Shown piece after piece: positions 53,497-62,483 of a stretch of 64,000 nucleotides of DNA. The translations under genes and the position numbers were made by a program. Each line of letters opens with the position of its first letter. Within the stretch, counting starts at the first letter, position 1. The stretch spans positions 186,001 to 250,000 of the forward strand of contig JADJTH010000010.1 in NCBI GenBank assembly GCA_016711325.1, read 5' to 3'. A model generated the notes under the pieces. It searched no databases and was not told where the DNA came from. It worked only from the letters and a program-made list of their open reading frames with translations. Source of the DNA: Nigerium sp. (GTDB taxonomy: Bacteria > Actinomycetota > Actinomycetes > Propionibacteriales > Propionibacteriaceae).

Positions 53497-54960
53497 GTGC
53501 GCACCGAACCTGCCGCGGGAGCCCCCGCGCTCCCCGACAATCCCTGGCCCGCCTTGTGGGCGCTGGTGATCGGGTTCTTCATGATCCTGCTCGACACGAC
53601 CATTGTGTCGGTGGCCAACCCCGCCATCAAGGCGGCCCTCGACCCGGCCACGCCGCACCTCGACCGCGTCGTCTGAGTCACGTCCGCCTACCTGCTCGCC
53701 TACGCGGTGCCGCTGCTGGTCACCGGACGCCTCGGCGACAAGTACGGACCGAAGACGATGTACCTCGCGGGCCTGGCGGTGTTCACGCTCGCCTCGCTCG
53801 GCTGCGGCCTGTCGTCCACCCTGGAGATGCTGGTCGCCATGCGGGCCGTGCAGGGCCTGGGCGCCGCGCTGCTCGCGCCACAGACGATGGCGATCATCAC
53901 GCGCACCTTCCCCGCCGCCCGGCGTGGCGCCGCGATGGGTCTGTGGGGCGCCACCGCCGGGGTGGCCACGCTCATCGGCCCGCTTGCGGGCGGCTTCCTG
54001 GTGGACGGTTTCGGCTGGGAGTGGATCTTCTTCATCAACCTGCCGGTCGGCGTGATCGGGTTCGTCCTGGCGGCGCGCATCGTTCCGGCCCTGGAGACGC
54101 ACGACCACCGGTTCGACCTGGTCGGCGTCGGGCTGAGCGCGGTCGGGCTCTTCCTGATCGTGTTCGGCCTGCAGGAGGGAGACCAGTACGACTGGGCGGC
54201 CTGGGTGTGGGGCATGATCATGGCCGGCGTCGTCGTGATGGCGGTGTTCGTCGCCCACCAGGCCCGGACTCGCTCCGAGCCCCTCGTTCCCTTGATTCTC
54301 TTCCGCGACCGCAACTTCTCGGTGTCCAACCTCGGCGTGGCGACGGTCGGCTTCACCGTGACCGGCATGTCGCTGCCGCTGATGTTCTTCCTGCAGCTCG
54401 CCCGCGGGCTGACCCCGACGCAGTCGGCGCTGCTGCTGATCCCGCAGGCGGTGCTGTCCGGCGTCCTGTCGCCGCTGGCCGGGCGGCTGCTCGACCGACG
54501 CGACCCGCGCGTGCTGCTGGTGCCCGGGCTCGCGACCGTCGCGCTCGCGCTGGGCCTCTACTCGGCGCTGATGTCGCCGCTGACGCCCAGCTGGATGTTC
54601 CTGATCCCCTCCGCTCTGATGGGCATCGGAAATGCGGGCATGTGGGGGCCGCTGGCGACGACCGCGACCCGCGATCTGCCGCCCCGGCAGGCGGGTGCGG
54701 GCGCCGGCATCTACAACACGACCCGGACGGTCGGTTCGGTGCTGGGTTCGGCCGCGATCGCGGCCTTCATGCAGAACCGGCTCGCGGCGCACCTGCCCGG
54801 GGTGTCGGACGCCGACGGCTTCGGCCAGGGCGTTCTCCCGCCGGTCGTCGCCGACGGATTCGCCGCCGCCATGGGTCAGGCGATGCTGCTCCCGAACGCG
54901 GTGATCCTGCTCGGCGTGGCCGTCGTCATGTTCATGAGGCCCCCGGCCCATCTTCGCTGA
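53497..54960 (+). pseudogene. EmrB/QacA-type MFS drug transporter with in-frame TGA
   Basis: 14-helix DHA2 multidrug transporter of about 487 codons. The reading frame from GTG 53497 gives [20 protein letters not shown] (helix 1) and then, at codon 60, TGA (53674-53676) in DRVV*VTSAYLLAYAVPLL. Family members have Trp there (TGG), so a single G-to-A change truncates it. After the stop the frame is intact to 54960: GRLGDKYGPKTMY, AGGFLVDGFGWEWIFFINLP and the later helices. An ATG at 53707 could restart translation but would lack two helices. It may be a sequencing error, a recent null mutation or readthrough. Its end overlaps the convergent EcsC-like gene by 29 nt. Confidence 0.82.
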
Positions 54961-55621
54961 GTCTGCGGCGGACGAACTGCTCGCGCGCGTAGGCGCCGAT
55001 CTCGATCGTGGAGACTCCGTCCATCGCGCCCGACACTCCGCCGCCCAGCAGCGGGATGCGCCGCGCGAACAGGACGGCGGCGTTGCGCCCGCCGATCCGG
55101 CCGGCGAGCGCGGCGAACACCTTCTCGCTGACGAGACGGTCGAGCGAGGGATCGAACACGGGGGCCGTCGCAATCGCCAGCGGCGTCGTCGGCAGCGTGC
55201 CGAGACGCATCAGGCGGTTCACGCCGTCGGCGCCCAGCAGCGTCAGGATCAGCGCCGTCCGCACCCGCCGCGAGTCGACGTCGTACCCGCGCAGGTGGGC
55301 GATCGAGGCGACTAGTCGCGTCTGGATGACGGCGAGGCCCGCGATGTTGACGGGGAGCCCGACCGCGATGGTCGCGATGCCGCCGATGTTGGTGACGAAG
55401 CCCTGCGCCACCGCGAGGCCGGCGTGCGACACCACCAGAGATTCGAGGGCGTCCTCGGCCGAACCGGCCTTGACGAGGTGCTTCGCGGCGGCGGACTTCG
55501 CGCCGGGAAGGACGCCCGAGCCGTTGATCGCGATCTCGAGCAGGCTGCGTAGCGCGTTGCCCGCGCTCCCGGTGGCGCGCGCGACGATGGTGCGGGGTTC
55601 CTCGGGCGGCGGGTCGGGCAT
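54932..55621 (-). CDS. EcsC-family-like protein
   Basis: 229-residue protein resembling the EcsC family. The conserved middle reads VVSHAGLAVAQGFVTNIGGI (about 64-83), NIAGLAVIQTRLVASIAHLR (92-111), then GYDVDSRRVRTALILTLLGA. Ala/Gly-rich helices may associate with membranes. B. subtilis EcsC is linked to an ABC exporter, but no partner lies here, so function is unknown. TAGGCT ends 6 nt before the ATG at 55621, implying a leaderless mRNA. Confidence 0.68.
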   Translation of the reverse strand: MPDPPPEEPRTIVARATGSAGNALRSLLEIAINGSGVLPGAKSAAAKHLVKAGSAEDALESLVVSHAGLAVAQGFVTNIGGIATIAVGLPVNIAGLAVIQTRLVASIAHLRGYDVDSRRVRTALILTLLGADGVNRLMRLGTLPTTPLAIATAPVFDPSLDRLVSEKVFAALAGRIGGRNAAVLFARRIPLLGGGVSGAMDGVSTIEIGAYAREQFVRRRLSEDGPGAS

Positions 55622-55627
55622 GGGGCC

Positions 55628-55633
55628 AGCCTA
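55628..55633 (-). promoter_or_regulatory. leaderless -10 for the EcsC-like gene
   Basis: TAGGCT on the reverse strand with spacer GGCCCC to the ATG at 55621. Confidence 0.5.
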
Positions 55634-55704
55634 GGCGTTGCGGCGTCCGGACCGATGGGTGATGGCCCGGACGCCTCCCCGGCGGGATCGTCGCCGCGGC
55701 GTGC

Positions 55705-55710
55705 CAGACT
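55705..55710 (+). promoter_or_regulatory. leaderless -10 for aat
   Basis: CAGACT, 7-nt spacer GACCGGC, then ATG at 55718. Confidence 0.45.
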
Positions 55711-55717
55711 GACCGGC

Positions 55718-56413
55718 ATGAGGTTGTCGACGGTGTTCGGTCCCGAGGCCAGCTGGCCCGGGCAAGACCTGATCGCCATGTCGACCGAGTTCGACGCCGA
55801 CCTGGTCGCCGAGGCCTATCGCGCCGGCGTCTTCCCGATGGGCCTGCCCGCATCGGGGTGGCCCGACGCGATGGGCTGGTGGTCGCCGATGCATCGCGGC
55901 ATCGTGCCGCTCGACGACCTGCGGGTGCCGCGATCGCTGCGCCAGTCGGCGAAGAGATACACCCTGACCGCCGACGAGGCGTTCGCCGAGGTGATCGCCG
56001 CGTGCGCAGATCCCCGGCGTCCGGGCGGGTGGATCGACCCGCGCATCGTCGGCGTCTACACCGAACTCCACGAGCTTGGCGTCGTCCACTCGGTCGAGGC
56101 CTGGGCGCCGTCCGGCGATCTCGCGGGCGGCCTCTACGGCGTCGGCCTCGGCGGGCTGTTCGCGGGTGAATCGATGTTCCACGACCCACGCATCGGGCGC
56201 GATGCCTCCAAGGTCGCACTGCTCGGCCTGGCCGCGCTGCTCAACGACGGCACGGAGGGCCGACTGCTGGACGTGCAGTGGGTCACCCCGCACCTGGCCT
56301 CGCTGGGCGCCGTCGAGGTCGACCGGACGGACTATCTGCGGCTCCTCGGCGAGGCGCTCGCATTGCCGCCGGTCGACTTCGGGCGCCTGACGCGCGCCCG
56401 CGGCGAAAGATGA
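55718..56413 (+). CDS. aat: leucyl/phenylalanyl-tRNA-protein transferase
   Basis: Adds Leu or Phe to proteins with N-terminal Arg or Lys, marking them for ClpAP/ClpS degradation (N-degron pathway). 231 residues; family motifs are AYRAGVFPMG (about 33-42), WWSPMHRGIVPL, and GGLYGVGLGGLFAGESMFH (about 140-158), which holds the tRNA-binding core, followed by DASKVALLGL and LLDVQWVTPHLASLGAVE. Start ATG at 55718 is leaderless. An upstream in-frame ATG at 55655 would lengthen it without homology. Confidence 0.93.
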   Translation: MRLSTVFGPEASWPGQDLIAMSTEFDADLVAEAYRAGVFPMGLPASGWPDAMGWWSPMHRGIVPLDDLRVPRSLRQSAKRYTLTADEAFAEVIAACADPRRPGGWIDPRIVGVYTELHELGVVHSVEAWAPSGDLAGGLYGVGLGGLFAGESMFHDPRIGRDASKVALLGLAALLNDGTEGRLLDVQWVTPHLASLGAVEVDRTDYLRLLGEALALPPVDFGRLTRARGER

Positions 56414-56456
56414 GGGACACTCGTGGCCCGACTGAGGGTCACGAGTGTCCCTCATC
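56409..56456. terminator. bidirectional hairpin between aat and the BCCT gene
   Basis: GATGAGGGACACTCGTG (56409-56425) pairs perfectly over 17 bp with CACGAGTGTCCCTCATC (56440-56456); three more G-C pairs can form inside. It overlaps the aat stop codon and lies 13 nt from the stop of the opposing transporter gene, so it may end both transcripts. Confidence 0.75.
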
Positions 56457-56469
56457 CGAGCAACAGACC

Positions 56470-58359
56470 CTAGCCGTCGACGGTGAGGTCCTCGGGCTCG
56501 ACGGGATCGAGGTCGTGCGTGGGCACCAGCGCGCCGACTCCCTCGCCGGGGCGCGTCTGGTTGACCGCCAGCGCGAAATCGTCGCCGTGGTGCTGGACGC
56601 CCGCGACGACGGCCGTGTCGACCGCCGCCAACGCGTAGCGGCGCCGGACGATCATCGGATCGTTGCCGAGGTCGCGCACCAGCGACACCGCCATGCCGAT
56701 CATCACCACGATGAAGGGCAGCGCCGCGACGATCGTGATCGACTGCAGCCCGGTCAGCGCGTCTTCGCCGCCCGCCACGAGCATGATCGCCGCCACCGCG
56801 CCGGTCGCGACGCCCCAGAAGATCACCACCGGACGCCGCGGCTCCATCGTGCCGTTCTCGCTGAGGGTGCCCATGACGATGGACGCGGCGTCCGCTCCCG
56901 ACACGAAGAAGATCGCGACGAGGAGCATCACCAGCACCGAGGTGACGGTCGCCCACGGCATCGTCTCGAGGAGGGCGAAGAGCGTGCCTTCGGCGGACTC
57001 GGTTGCGCCCAGGTCGGCGCCGGCCTGCTGGGCGCCGATGGCGGCGCCGCCGAAGATCGAGAACCAGATCAGGCTGACCAGGCTCGGCAGGAGCAGGACG
57101 CCGGAGACGAACTGCCGGATCGTCCGGCCCTTCGAGATGCGCGCGATGAACATGCCGACGAACGGCGTCCAGCTCACCCACCACGCCCAGTAGAAGATCG
57201 TCCAGGACGACAGCCAGGCCGTCGCCTCCGCGCCCGACGCGCCCACGCGTGAGGACATCTGCATGATGCTGTGCAGGTAGGTTCCCAGCGTCGTCGGGAG
57301 CAGGTTGAGGATGAACACGGTCGGGCCGACGACGAAGACGAACAGCGCCAGCAGCACCGCCAGCACCATGTTCGTGTTCGACAGGTACTGGATGCCGCGG
57401 CTCACGCCCGACACCGCCGAGATGACGAAGGCGATGGTCAGGCCGGCGATGAGCAGAACCAGGAAGGTGTTGCCGGCCTCGCCGATCCAGCCGACGATCT
57501 GGGCGCCGTGGGCGATCTGCAGTGCGCCGAGGCCGAGCGAGGTCGCCGAGCCGAACAGGGTCGCGAAGATGGCGAAGATGTCGATGATCTTGCCGCCCGG
57601 ACCGTACGCCTGACGCTTGCCGAGCAGCGGCTCGAACGTGGCGCTGATGGTGAGCGGGCGTCCCTTGCGGAACACGCTGTAGGCGATGGTGACCCCGACC
57701 ACGGCGTAGATGGCCCACGGGTGCAGGCCCCAATGGAACAGCGTGGTCGCCATGGCGGTGCGAATCGCGTTCTCGTTGCCGGGGTCGCCGGTACCCGGCG
57801 GTGGTGTGAGGAAGTGCGAGAGGGGTTCGGCGGCGCCGTAGAACATGAGCCCGATGCCCATGCCCGCGCTGAACATCATCGCTACCCACGACACGGTCGT
57901 GAATTCCGGCGCCTCGCCGTCGCGGCCGAGCGGGATCCGTCCGTACGGGCCTGCCGCGAGCCACAGCACGAACAGGACGAAGCCGGTGGCGGCGAGCGCG
58001 AAGAGCCAGCCGGTGTTGGTGACGACCCAGCCCAGTCCGGCGCTGGAGGAGGCGTACAGGGTGGAGGGAGAGAAGAGTCCCCACGAGACGAAGGCGATCG
58101 AGAGGACGGCGGTGATGCCGAACACGATCCTGTCGAGCGACCCGGGACGCTCGGAGCGGAGTGCTTCGGCGGGAGGCTCGAGCGCGGGGTGGACGGCGTC
58201 CAGGACGGTGCCCTGGCCGGTCATCCGCGCGACACCTGCCGTGGCGTTCGCCCGCAGCAGGCTGCGACGGTAGGCGGGGGACCGGCGCAGAATCCGGTCG
58301 GTGCGGCGAGGAAAAGACCGGGCGGGAAGCCGGGCGATGCGTCGCTCTTGCTTGGCCAT
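56470..58359 (-). CDS. BCCT-family betaine/choline/carnitine transporter
   Basis: 629-residue secondary transporter for compatible solutes. A basic 70-residue N-terminus is followed by 12 helices; the BCCT signature is WTIFYWAWWVSWTPFVGMFI (about 366-385), with FSAGMGIGLMFYGAAEPLSH (about 158) and the substrate Trp/Tyr region FHWGLHPWAIYAVVG. The C-terminal tail (about 575-629) is charged, DLDPVEPEDLTVDG, and may sense osmolarity as in BetP. CAGGAGGC precedes the ATG. Substrate (betaine, choline, ectoine) not determinable. Confidence 0.92.
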   Translation of the reverse strand: MAKQERRIARLPARSFPRRTDRILRRSPAYRRSLLRANATAGVARMTGQGTVLDAVHPALEPPAEALRSERPGSLDRIVFGITAVLSIAFVSWGLFSPSTLYASSSAGLGWVVTNTGWLFALAATGFVLFVLWLAAGPYGRIPLGRDGEAPEFTTVSWVAMMFSAGMGIGLMFYGAAEPLSHFLTPPPGTGDPGNENAIRTAMATTLFHWGLHPWAIYAVVGVTIAYSVFRKGRPLTISATFEPLLGKRQAYGPGGKIIDIFAIFATLFGSATSLGLGALQIAHGAQIVGWIGEAGNTFLVLLIAGLTIAFVISAVSGVSRGIQYLSNTNMVLAVLLALFVFVVGPTVFILNLLPTTLGTYLHSIMQMSSRVGASGAEATAWLSSWTIFYWAWWVSWTPFVGMFIARISKGRTIRQFVSGVLLLPSLVSLIWFSIFGGAAIGAQQAGADLGATESAEGTLFALLETMPWATVTSVLVMLLVAIFFVSGADAASIVMGTLSENGTMEPRRPVVIFWGVATGAVAAIMLVAGGEDALTGLQSITIVAALPFIVVMIGMAVSLVRDLGNDPMIVRRRYALAAVDTAVVAGVQHHGDDFALAVNQTRPGEGVGALVPTHDLDPVEPEDLTVDG

Positions 58360-58441
58360 GGGGGGTAACGCCTCCTGGGATTGACTACGGCCACCGTAGC
58401 CGGTTGCCGCGGAGGGGTGTTCCGAGCGAGTGGCCTGCGGC

Positions 58442-58447
58442 TAGGGT
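58442..58447 (+). promoter_or_regulatory. leaderless -10 for the Fpg/Nei gene
   Basis: TAGGGT with a 6-nt spacer to the ATG at 58454. Confidence 0.45.
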
Positions 58448-58453
58448 GAAGTC

Positions 58454-59368
58454 ATGCCGGAGATGCCCGAGGTGGAGGCGTTGCGCGCGTTTCTGGCCGC
58501 GAATCTGGTGGGCCGGACGGTCGTGCGCGCCGACCTGGCGGCCTTCAGTGCGCTCAAGACGTTCGCCCTGCCGCTCAGTGCGCTGCACGGCGGCGAGGTG
58601 GCCGAGGTGGCGCGTCGCGGCAAGTACCTGTGTCTCGACGTGGACGGCACCTGGCTGGTGTTTCACCTGGCCAGGGCCGGATGGCTGACGTGGCACGACG
58701 TCGCCCCGGCGACGCCCGTGCGTCCGGGCAAGGGTCCGCTCGCATTGAGGGTGACCTTCGAGGGGGCACCGAGCGACGAAGAGGCGGCGCGGCTCCACGG
58801 CGCGGGCCCGGCGGGCCAGGTCGCGTTCAGCCTGACCGAGGCAGGCACCACCAAACACCTCGCCGTCTACGTCGTCGCCGGCCTCGGCGAGGTGCCCGGT
58901 ATCGGACGCCTCGGCCCCGACCCCATCGCCGCAGGCTTCACCCGCGCCGACTTCGCCGCGGTGCTGGCGGGGCACGCGCGCACCCAGCTCAAGGGATTGT
59001 TGCGCGACCAGGCGGTCTTCGCCGGAATCGGCAACGCCTATTCCGACGAGATCCTGCACGCAGCGCGGCTCAGCCCGTTCAAGCTCGCCGGCTCGCTGAC
59101 CGAGGCCGAGGCCGGCGTCCTGTTCGACGCGGTGCGCGGCGAGCTGTCCGCCGCCATCGAGCGGGCGGCGGGCAGGCGTCCGGCCGAACTCAAGGACGCC
59201 AAGCGCACCCACCTGCGCGTTCACGGAGGCAAGGGCGGGCCTTGTCCGGTGTGCGGGACGCCGATCGCCGAGGTCAGTTTCGCCGACTCGTTCCTCAACT
59301 ACTGCCCGCGGTGCCAGACCGGCGGGAAGCTGCTCGCCGACCGCCGGATGTCACGGCTGCTGAAGTGA
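58454..59368 (+). CDS. Fpg/Nei-family DNA glycosylase
   Basis: 304-residue base-excision glycosylase/AP lyase. The N-terminus MPEMPEVE gives the catalytic Pro2 and Glu3 after Met removal. ARRGKYLCLDV (about 55-65) holds the beta-hairpin Lys, LLRDQAVFAGIGNAYSDEIL (about 183-202) is the H2TH region, and the C-terminal zinc finger is CPVCGTPIAE...YCPRCQT with four Cys. Substrate (8-oxoG versus oxidised pyrimidines) not certain; the absence of the usual Fpg lesion loop hints at a Nei-like role. Probably leaderless. Confidence 0.92.
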   Translation: MPEMPEVEALRAFLAANLVGRTVVRADLAAFSALKTFALPLSALHGGEVAEVARRGKYLCLDVDGTWLVFHLARAGWLTWHDVAPATPVRPGKGPLALRVTFEGAPSDEEAARLHGAGPAGQVAFSLTEAGTTKHLAVYVVAGLGEVPGIGRLGPDPIAAGFTRADFAAVLAGHARTQLKGLLRDQAVFAGIGNAYSDEILHAARLSPFKLAGSLTEAEAGVLFDAVRGELSAAIERAAGRRPAELKDAKRTHLRVHGGKGGPCPVCGTPIAEVSFADSFLNYCPRCQTGGKLLADRRMSRLLK

Positions 59369-59433
59369 GGCCGTCTCACCGGACCCCCGTCGCCCGGTAG
59401 CCTGTGTCCGTTGGCGGGCGACGGGAGGTGCGG

Positions 59434-61086
59434 GTGAACGCGATCGACGCGTGGCGGCGCCGTCTCGACGACCAGCCGTGGACGAAGGACGGACGCCTGG
59501 GCTTCCGCCTCATCGTCCTCAGTTGTCTCGCCACGATCGTCGTCGCGCTCCTCGGGCCGTCCACCGTGACGCTGAACGTGGGCCCCGCCGACGGCAGCCT
59601 GCTGCCGCCGTGGTACGTCCCCGTCGAGTGGGGCCGGGCGATCGGCCTGCCGCTGCCCGAGTGGGTCGTCGTGCCCGTGCTGTGGATCGGCATCTCCCTC
59701 GGCTCGGTAGGCCTCGTGCTCGCCTGGCGTGCGGTCACGGCGGGCTGGCGTCCGCGCATCCACCTCATGTTCGGGCTCGGTACCGCGCTCAACCTGGCGA
59801 CCGCCGCCGTCCCGCCGTTGACGAGCGCGGACGTGCTCATGTACGCCGCCTACGGGCGCCTCCAGCGCCAGGGGCTCGATCCGTACAGCATCACGCCCGC
59901 CGAGATCTTCCGGCAGACGTTCGACCCCGTTCTGGTCTGGACCGAACGGCCCTGGCAGGACACCCCCAGCGTGTACGGGCCACTGGCCTCGGCGTCCCAG
60001 TGGCTGGCGAACGCGCTGGGTGGGGAATCGATGCACGACGTCGTCTTCTGGCTCCAGGTGATGTCGGTCGTCCCGTTCATCGTGATCTGCGCGGTGATGG
60101 TCAAGCTCGCGCACGGGGACGCCGCGCTGCAGACGCGCTCGGTGCTGTTCACGATCCTCAACCCGCTGCTGATCTGGGCCGTCGTGGCGGGCGCGCACAA
60201 CGAGGCGCTCACCTTGGTGTTCGCGATCGCCGGACTGTTCTTCATGCGCCGCAGCGCCTTCGTCACGGGCATCTTCATCGGCCTCGCCGGCGCCGTGAAG
60301 GTGTCGCTGGTGTTCTACGGGATCGCCATGGTGTGGGGCTACCGTCACGACTGGCGCAAGGTGGTGGCGCTGGGCGTCGGCGCGGTGATCCCGCTGGCGG
60401 TCCTGTACGGGGTGTTCGCGCCGCAGGCGCTGTTCGCGGCCGGGCGCAACACCGGCTACATCTCGGGCGGCTCGTGGGCGCCGTGGGCGTACGGCGTCCT
60501 CGCGTGGGTGCTGCCCGATTCGCTGGCCCGCTCGCTCACCGGGATGCTCGGCTGGGGCGGCCTGTTCGTCATCGGCTGGATGCTGTCGCGGGTGCTGCCC
60601 TGGAGCCCGGTCCCCGGAGCGACGCTGCCGGCCGAGCGTGACCCGCTGACGATCACCGTCCGGACCGCCACCGTGCTGTGCACCGCCTGGCTCGTCACGT
60701 CGCCGTACACCCTCAGCTGGTACGACCTGATCGCGTGGGCGCCGCTGGCATTGCTGCTGCCCAACCGGCTCGACTGGCTGCTGGTGCTGCGCGGCACGGC
60801 GCTGTCGGTCGCCTACGTGACCGGTCGCACGGTCGGCTTCAGCCCCGTCATGATCGACGTGATCGCCTTCATCGTGCGCGACATCGTCTGTTCGGGCGTT
60901 CAGTGGGTCGTGCTGGCCGCGATCGTGCATTGGTTCTGGACGCAGAATCGCGAGTGGCCGACCCGGGCGTTCGTGATCGGCGGGGTCCGCGACCTGTTCC
61001 TCACGACGGACGGCGCGGCGCCGAGGGCGTCCGTGCCCGAGCCGGTCCTACGGCCCTGGCGAAGGGCCGGCCGGTCACGACACTAG
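59434..61086 (+). CDS. MptA/MptB-like alpha-1,6-mannosyltransferase, polytopic
   Basis: GT-C membrane glycosyltransferase of about 550 residues, resembling the polyprenyl-phosphomannose-dependent MptA/MptB enzymes that extend lipomannan in actinomycetes. The first outer loop holds LTSADVLMYAAYGRLQRQGLDP (spanning about 131-152), with the catalytic Asp in SADV, and SVYGPLASASQW. About 12 to 13 helices follow; YISGGSWAPWAYG and SPYTLSWYDLIAWAPL are family-like. The GTG at 59434 has GGGAGG upstream; TAGCCT (59398-59403) may be the -10. Confidence 0.82.
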   Translation: MNAIDAWRRRLDDQPWTKDGRLGFRLIVLSCLATIVVALLGPSTVTLNVGPADGSLLPPWYVPVEWGRAIGLPLPEWVVVPVLWIGISLGSVGLVLAWRAVTAGWRPRIHLMFGLGTALNLATAAVPPLTSADVLMYAAYGRLQRQGLDPYSITPAEIFRQTFDPVLVWTERPWQDTPSVYGPLASASQWLANALGGESMHDVVFWLQVMSVVPFIVICAVMVKLAHGDAALQTRSVLFTILNPLLIWAVVAGAHNEALTLVFAIAGLFFMRRSAFVTGIFIGLAGAVKVSLVFYGIAMVWGYRHDWRKVVALGVGAVIPLAVLYGVFAPQALFAAGRNTGYISGGSWAPWAYGVLAWVLPDSLARSLTGMLGWGGLFVIGWMLSRVLPWSPVPGATLPAERDPLTITVRTATVLCTAWLVTSPYTLSWYDLIAWAPLALLLPNRLDWLLVLRGTALSVAYVTGRTVGFSPVMIDVIAFIVRDIVCSGVQWVVLAAIVHWFWTQNREWPTRAFVIGGVRDLFLTTDGAAPRASVPEPVLRPWRRAGRSRH

Positions 61087-61148
61087 TGGCGTGTCGCGCC
61101 GTGACCGTGGGCGCCGCCGGACCCCACGATTGAGGCGCGACAGGGCAC

Positions 61149-61154
61149 TAGACT
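61149..61154 (+). promoter_or_regulatory. leaderless -10 for pheA
   Basis: TAGACT with a 7-nt spacer to the GTG at 61162. Confidence 0.55.
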
Positions 61155-61161
61155 GCGCGGG

Positions 61162-62088
61162 GTGCATGGATACTTCGGGCCCGCGGGAACCTTCACCCAT
61201 CAAGCCCTGATCAAGCTCACCGGCCTGGACGCCGACAGCGACGAGGCGAGGCCGTACGCCACGGTCGCCCGGGTGCTGGATGCGGTGCGGTCGGGGGAGG
61301 TGGCCACCGGGCTGGTCCCCATCGAGAACTCGGTCGAGGGAGGCGTCAGCGCCACACTCGACTCCCTGGCCAACGGCAAGTCGCTGATCATCGTCGCCGA
61401 GGTGCTGCTGCCGGTCTCGTTCGTGCTCGCGGTGCGACCGGGCACCGAGCTCGACCAGGTGCGCCGCATCCTTACCCACCCGCACGCGCACGCGCAGACG
61501 CGCGACTGGATCGACCGGACGCTGCCGTGGGCGGTCGTGACCGAGGGCGGTTCGACGGCCGCCGCCGCCGCCGAGGTCGCCGAGGCCGACTCGAAGTACG
61601 ACGCCGCGATCTGCGCGAAGGTGGCGGCCGACCTCTACGGGCTCGAGTGCGCCGCGTCCGGCATCTCCGACAATCCGGACGCGGTCACCCGCTTCGTGCT
61701 GGTGCGGCGTCCGGGGGGCCTGCCCGCCCCGACCGGCGCCGACAAGACCACCCTCGTCGCGTACATGCACGCCGACCACGCAGGCGCGCTGCTGGAGATC
61801 CTCGACCAGTTCGCGATGCGCGGGGTGAACCTGACCCGCATCGAGAGCCGGCCCACCAAGAAGGCGTTCGGCGAGTACTGCTTCTCGATCGACGCCGAGG
61901 GCCACATCGGCGAGCCGCGCCTGCGCGGCACCCTGAAGGGTCTGCACCGGGTGTGCCGGACGGTCACGTTCCTGGGCTCCTACCCGCGCGCCGACCGGGT
62001 CCGCCCCAAGATCGCCCGCGGCTTCACCGACGCCGACTACGAGGCGGCCGAGCTGTGGATGGACGACCTGATGGGCCGCCACCGCTGA
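61162..62088 (+). CDS. pheA: prephenate dehydratase
   Basis: Converts prephenate to phenylpyruvate in phenylalanine synthesis. 308 residues without a chorismate mutase domain, as in actinomycetes. The catalytic domain starts HGYFGPAGTFTHQAL (residues 2-16), has VPIENSVEGGVSATLD (about 53-68) and the active-site SDNPDAVTRFVLVRR (TRF, about 172-186). A C-terminal ACT domain (KTTLVAYMHADHAGALLEIL, then ESRPTKKAFGEYCFSIDAEG) gives feedback control by Phe. GTG at 61162 is leaderless. Confidence 0.94.
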   Translation: MHGYFGPAGTFTHQALIKLTGLDADSDEARPYATVARVLDAVRSGEVATGLVPIENSVEGGVSATLDSLANGKSLIIVAEVLLPVSFVLAVRPGTELDQVRRILTHPHAHAQTRDWIDRTLPWAVVTEGGSTAAAAAEVAEADSKYDAAICAKVAADLYGLECAASGISDNPDAVTRFVLVRRPGGLPAPTGADKTTLVAYMHADHAGALLEILDQFAMRGVNLTRIESRPTKKAFGEYCFSIDAEGHIGEPRLRGTLKGLHRVCRTVTFLGSYPRADRVRPKIARGFTDADYEAAELWMDDLMGRHR

Positions 62089-62279
62089 GCGTCCTTGGGT
62101 GTTTCGTAGGCACCAACGTCTGCGGCGCAGGCTCGATGCCAGAAGAACTGCCGCGGCATGCGGCGTCTGCACGGGTCCAGATGGGATTCGGCGACCACAT
62201 CGTCGGCACGATCACGATCGAGGCCCGTCACGCCGCCTGAGTACGGCTCCACGCGTCTCGGTCGCAGCCCGAGGGCGTT

Positions 62280-62445
62280 GGGCTCAGAGATGGTCGTTTA
62301 CCGACGGTGCGGCGGCTCGAGAAGGGGAGCGGGCTACGAGATGGTCGTATGGGCGACCCCAAACCGGTCTCAGAACGACCATCTCGTAGTCCAGCCCCGG
62401 AACAGGCCCCGTGCCCCCCTGCCATTCCGACAATCTCTGAGCCCA
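62280..62445. repeat. nested inverted-repeat element, copy 2
   Basis: The 395-nt gap 62089-62483 lies between convergent genes. It holds four repeat words: forward GGGCTCAGAGATGGTCGTT (62280-62298) and GGGCTACGAGATGGTCGTA (62331-62349), reversed at 62374-62390 and 62427-62445. Spacings (51 and 53 nt) and total length (~166 nt) match the element at 3798-3962. Outer copies share CTCAGAGA, inner copies share CTACGAGA, so the pairs match each other. No gene is supported in 62089-62279. Confidence 0.82.
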
Positions 62446-62483
62446 GCCGCAAGGCGAGCTTGTTCGTAGGGGTTCCTTCTTTC

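Noticed and set aside
62133..62240. 34-codon frame ending DHIVGTITIEARHAA before the second nested repeat
   Set aside because: Could be a remnant of a longer gene, but it is too short and has no ribosome site or promoter to support it.
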